Shown in pieces: positions 7,289-8,237 of a DNA stretch of 8,237 nucleotides. The notes under the pieces are model-generated. The model worked only from the letters and a program-made list of their open reading frames with translations, made no database searches and was not told where the DNA came from. Position 1 is the stretch's first letter, and every line of letters starts with the position of its first letter. This stretch comes from Bacteroidota bacterium (GTDB lineage: Bacteria > Bacteroidota > Bacteroidia > NS11-12g > UBA955). The position numbers and the translations under genes are program-made. The stretch lies in NCBI GenBank assembly GCA_947460045.1, contig CANHGC010000057.1:1-8237 (forward strand). The letters run 5' to 3'.

Positions 7289-8237
7289 TTAATTTTTAAT
7301 ATAAATATTTCTATCCACTGTAGTTGATCCGTATTTGAATACGATGTAATAAACACCTTCTGGCAATGCATCGCCGTTTTTGCCTACGCCGTTCCAATCA
7401 TTTTTGTAGGTTCCGTTCGATTCATATACAACCTGACCCCAACGGTTGAACACCAACAATGTTGCTTGAGAGAACACTTTGGCTTGCAAGCCGCGGATGT
7501 AAAGTACATCGTTCACGTTATCGCCATTTGGTGAAATACCTTCTGGGATGAAGAAATCAGGGTCGATGTAGTTGGGGATGCTGTCTTTATCGCTATCGCC
7601 AGTACCTTCTTGAACATCGCCATCAAGGATCTCGTCATCGTCTGAGTCTGTATCGCGCCAGTTGCCTTTTCCATCACCATCGGTGTCGGTTGTGCCTTCG
7701 GTTTTATCGTCTATACCGTCATTATCCGAATCCAAATCCAAATAATCGGCTTGGCCATCATTGTCTGTGTCGGTTGTGCCTTCGGTCTTATCATCGATAC
7801 CATCGCCGTCAGAATCCGTATCACGCCAGTTACCTACACCATCACCATCGGTATCGGTTGTGCCTTCGGTTTGGTCGTTGATGCCATCGTTGTCTGAATC
7901 CAAATCTCTCCAATCACCCGTTCCATCGCCATCAGTATCGGTTGTGCCTTCCGTGGTGTCAGAAATGCCATCACCATCAGAATCAGTATCCAAATAATCA
8001 GCTACGCCATCGCCATCAGTATCGGTTGTGCCTTCAACTTTATCGCTGATACCATCACCGTCAGAATCTAGGTCTAACCAGTTACCTTGAAGATCTCCAT
8101 CTTTATCTGCAGTTCCTTCGGTTTGGTCATTGATACCATCGGCGTCAGAATCTAGGTCGCGCCAGTTGCCAATACCATCACCATCGAAGTCATTGGTACC
8201 TTCCGTGCTATCGCTAATGCCATCATTGTCAGAATCC
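7289..8237 (-). CDS. T9SS-secreted TSP3-repeat surface protein (3' part), type B C-terminal domain
   Basis: This is the C-terminal 315 residues of a larger protein; the frame is open to the right edge (first whole codon at 8236), so the start and signal peptide lie outside. Seen: seven tandem 28-residue units of the type DTDSDGDGI...[10 protein letters not shown] (the first lacks two residues at the edge), an eighth irregular 30-residue unit, then a 91-residue terminal domain (7292-7564) with [24 protein letters not shown] and [13 protein letters not shown], ending NIYIKN. Known: DxDxDG repeats are TSP3-type Ca2+ sites. The terminal domain is the CHU_C / gliding-motility-associated type B signal that sends proteins through the type IX secretion system. 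Inferred: an exported, surface-held or released, Ca2+-stiffened stalk or adhesin; the functional head would be upstream, beyond the window. The adjacent PorP/SprF gene supports this, since type B cargo such as SprB needs a neighbouring SprF-like protein. Cargo assignment is firm; adhesin function is a guess. Confidence 0.92.
   Translation of the reverse strand, partial: DSDNDGISDSTEGTNDFDGDGIGNWRDLDSDADGINDQTEGTADKDGDLQGNWLDLDSDGDGISDKVEGTTDTDGDGVADYLDTDSDGDGISDTTEGTTDTDGDGTGDWRDLDSDNDGINDQTEGTTDTDGDGVGNWRDTDSDGDGIDDKTEGTTDTDNDGQADYLDLDSDNDGIDDKTEGTTDTDGDGKGNWRDTDSDDDEILDGDVQEGTGDSDKDSIPNYIDPDFFIPEGISPNGDNVNDVLYIRGLQAKVFSQATLLVFNRWGQVVYESNGTYKNDWNGVGKNGDALPEGVYYIVFKYGSTTVDRNIYIKN
7292..7564 (-). 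other. Type B T9SS C-terminal sorting domain (CHU_C-like)
   Basis: Ninety-one residues begin at [15 protein letters not shown] directly after the last TSP3 unit and run to the stop codon. The pattern is typical of the CHU_C / gliding-motility C-terminal family: an N-terminal PNGD..ND motif, a central [11 protein letters not shown] strand, a DWNG...G..LPEGVYY segment and a final short strand, NIYIKN. In known cases this domain is the export signal recognised by the T9SS and is much longer-lived in secreted proteins than the cleaved type A domain. Its position at the extreme C-terminus is as expected. Confidence 0.93.
7565..8236 (-). repeat. 84-bp tandem repeat array encoding TSP3 units (secreted protein)
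   Basis: There are eight in-frame units: 8236-8159 (partial), 8158-8075, 8074-7991, 7990-7907, 7906-7823, 7822-7739 and 7738-7655, each 84 bp when complete, then a 90-bp unit at 7654-7565. Each encodes two DxDxDG-type acidic loops separated by EGT. A 13-base core, cggttgtgccttc on the plus strand, recurs exactly at 7687, 7771, 7855, 7939 and 8023, always 84 bases apart. The array continues past the right edge, so the copy number is unknown. The last unit is degenerate ([11 protein letters not shown]) and leads into the sorting domain. Confidence 0.95.

Noticed and set aside
7991..7993. TTG as a start for the secreted protein
   Set aside because: The frame stays open and the repeats continue for 81 more residues to the window edge, so this is an internal Leu codon.
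7761..7997. Plus-strand open frames rich in Ser-Pro-Val across the repeat array (also 7690-7881)
   Set aside because: They are antisense shadows of the 84-bp TSP3 repeats; a period divisible by three keeps every frame open, and the peptides are low-complexity mirrors of the repeat.
7565..8236. Regularly spaced short identical sequences that could suggest a CRISPR array
   Set aside because: The intervals are themselves repeats, everything is in one coding frame, and the product is a standard TSP3 protein with a sorting domain.

Overview
The window reads as a chromosomal piece of a Bacteroidota (Bacteroidetes) bacterium. The evidence is a type IX secretion (T9SS) cargo with a type B (CHU_C / gliding-motility-associated) C-terminal domain, a PorP/SprF family outer-membrane protein, an OmpA-family protein with WD40-like (PD40) and carboxypeptidase-regulatory-like segments, weak Shine-Dalgarno sequences and moderate GC. 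I cannot name a genus. All five genes lie on the minus strand, so transcription runs from the right edge to the left edge.

Right part (8237 to 3170): a tightly packed three-gene unit. First comes the 3' end of a secreted protein that enters from beyond the right edge. It is built of 28-residue thrombospondin type 3 (TSP3) calcium-binding repeats and ends in a 91-residue type B T9SS sorting domain. Fifteen bases later comes a PorP/SprF gene, and 18 bases after that a 1037-residue OmpA-family protein. This matches the known SprB-SprF logic, in which a type B cargo is encoded next to its dedicated SprF-like outer-membrane partner. The OmpA-family protein resembles the PorE class, which links T9SS components to peptidoglycan, but it has an unusual tail: after the OmpA domain comes its own array of 28-residue TSP3 repeats and then a SPOR-like domain. 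Cargo and accessory protein of one operon therefore carry the same repeat family with the same period. That is the most interesting feature here. A perfect 14-bp stem terminator (3119-3149) closes the unit.

Left part (3046 to 69): two polytopic membrane glycosyltransferases of the GT-C type. The first is a GT87/DUF2029 protein. The second is a GT39/PMT-like protein that overlaps it by four bases (TTGA), which suggests translational coupling. They probably use lipid-linked sugars to build or decorate a surface glycan. The terminator makes them a separate transcription unit, and any link to the adhesin module is inference.

There is no stretch over 300 bases without a gene. The two gaps are 1-68, where I see nothing certain, and 3047-3169, which holds the terminator and a weak promoter candidate. 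I see no RNA genes, insertion sequences, CRISPR array or attachment sites.
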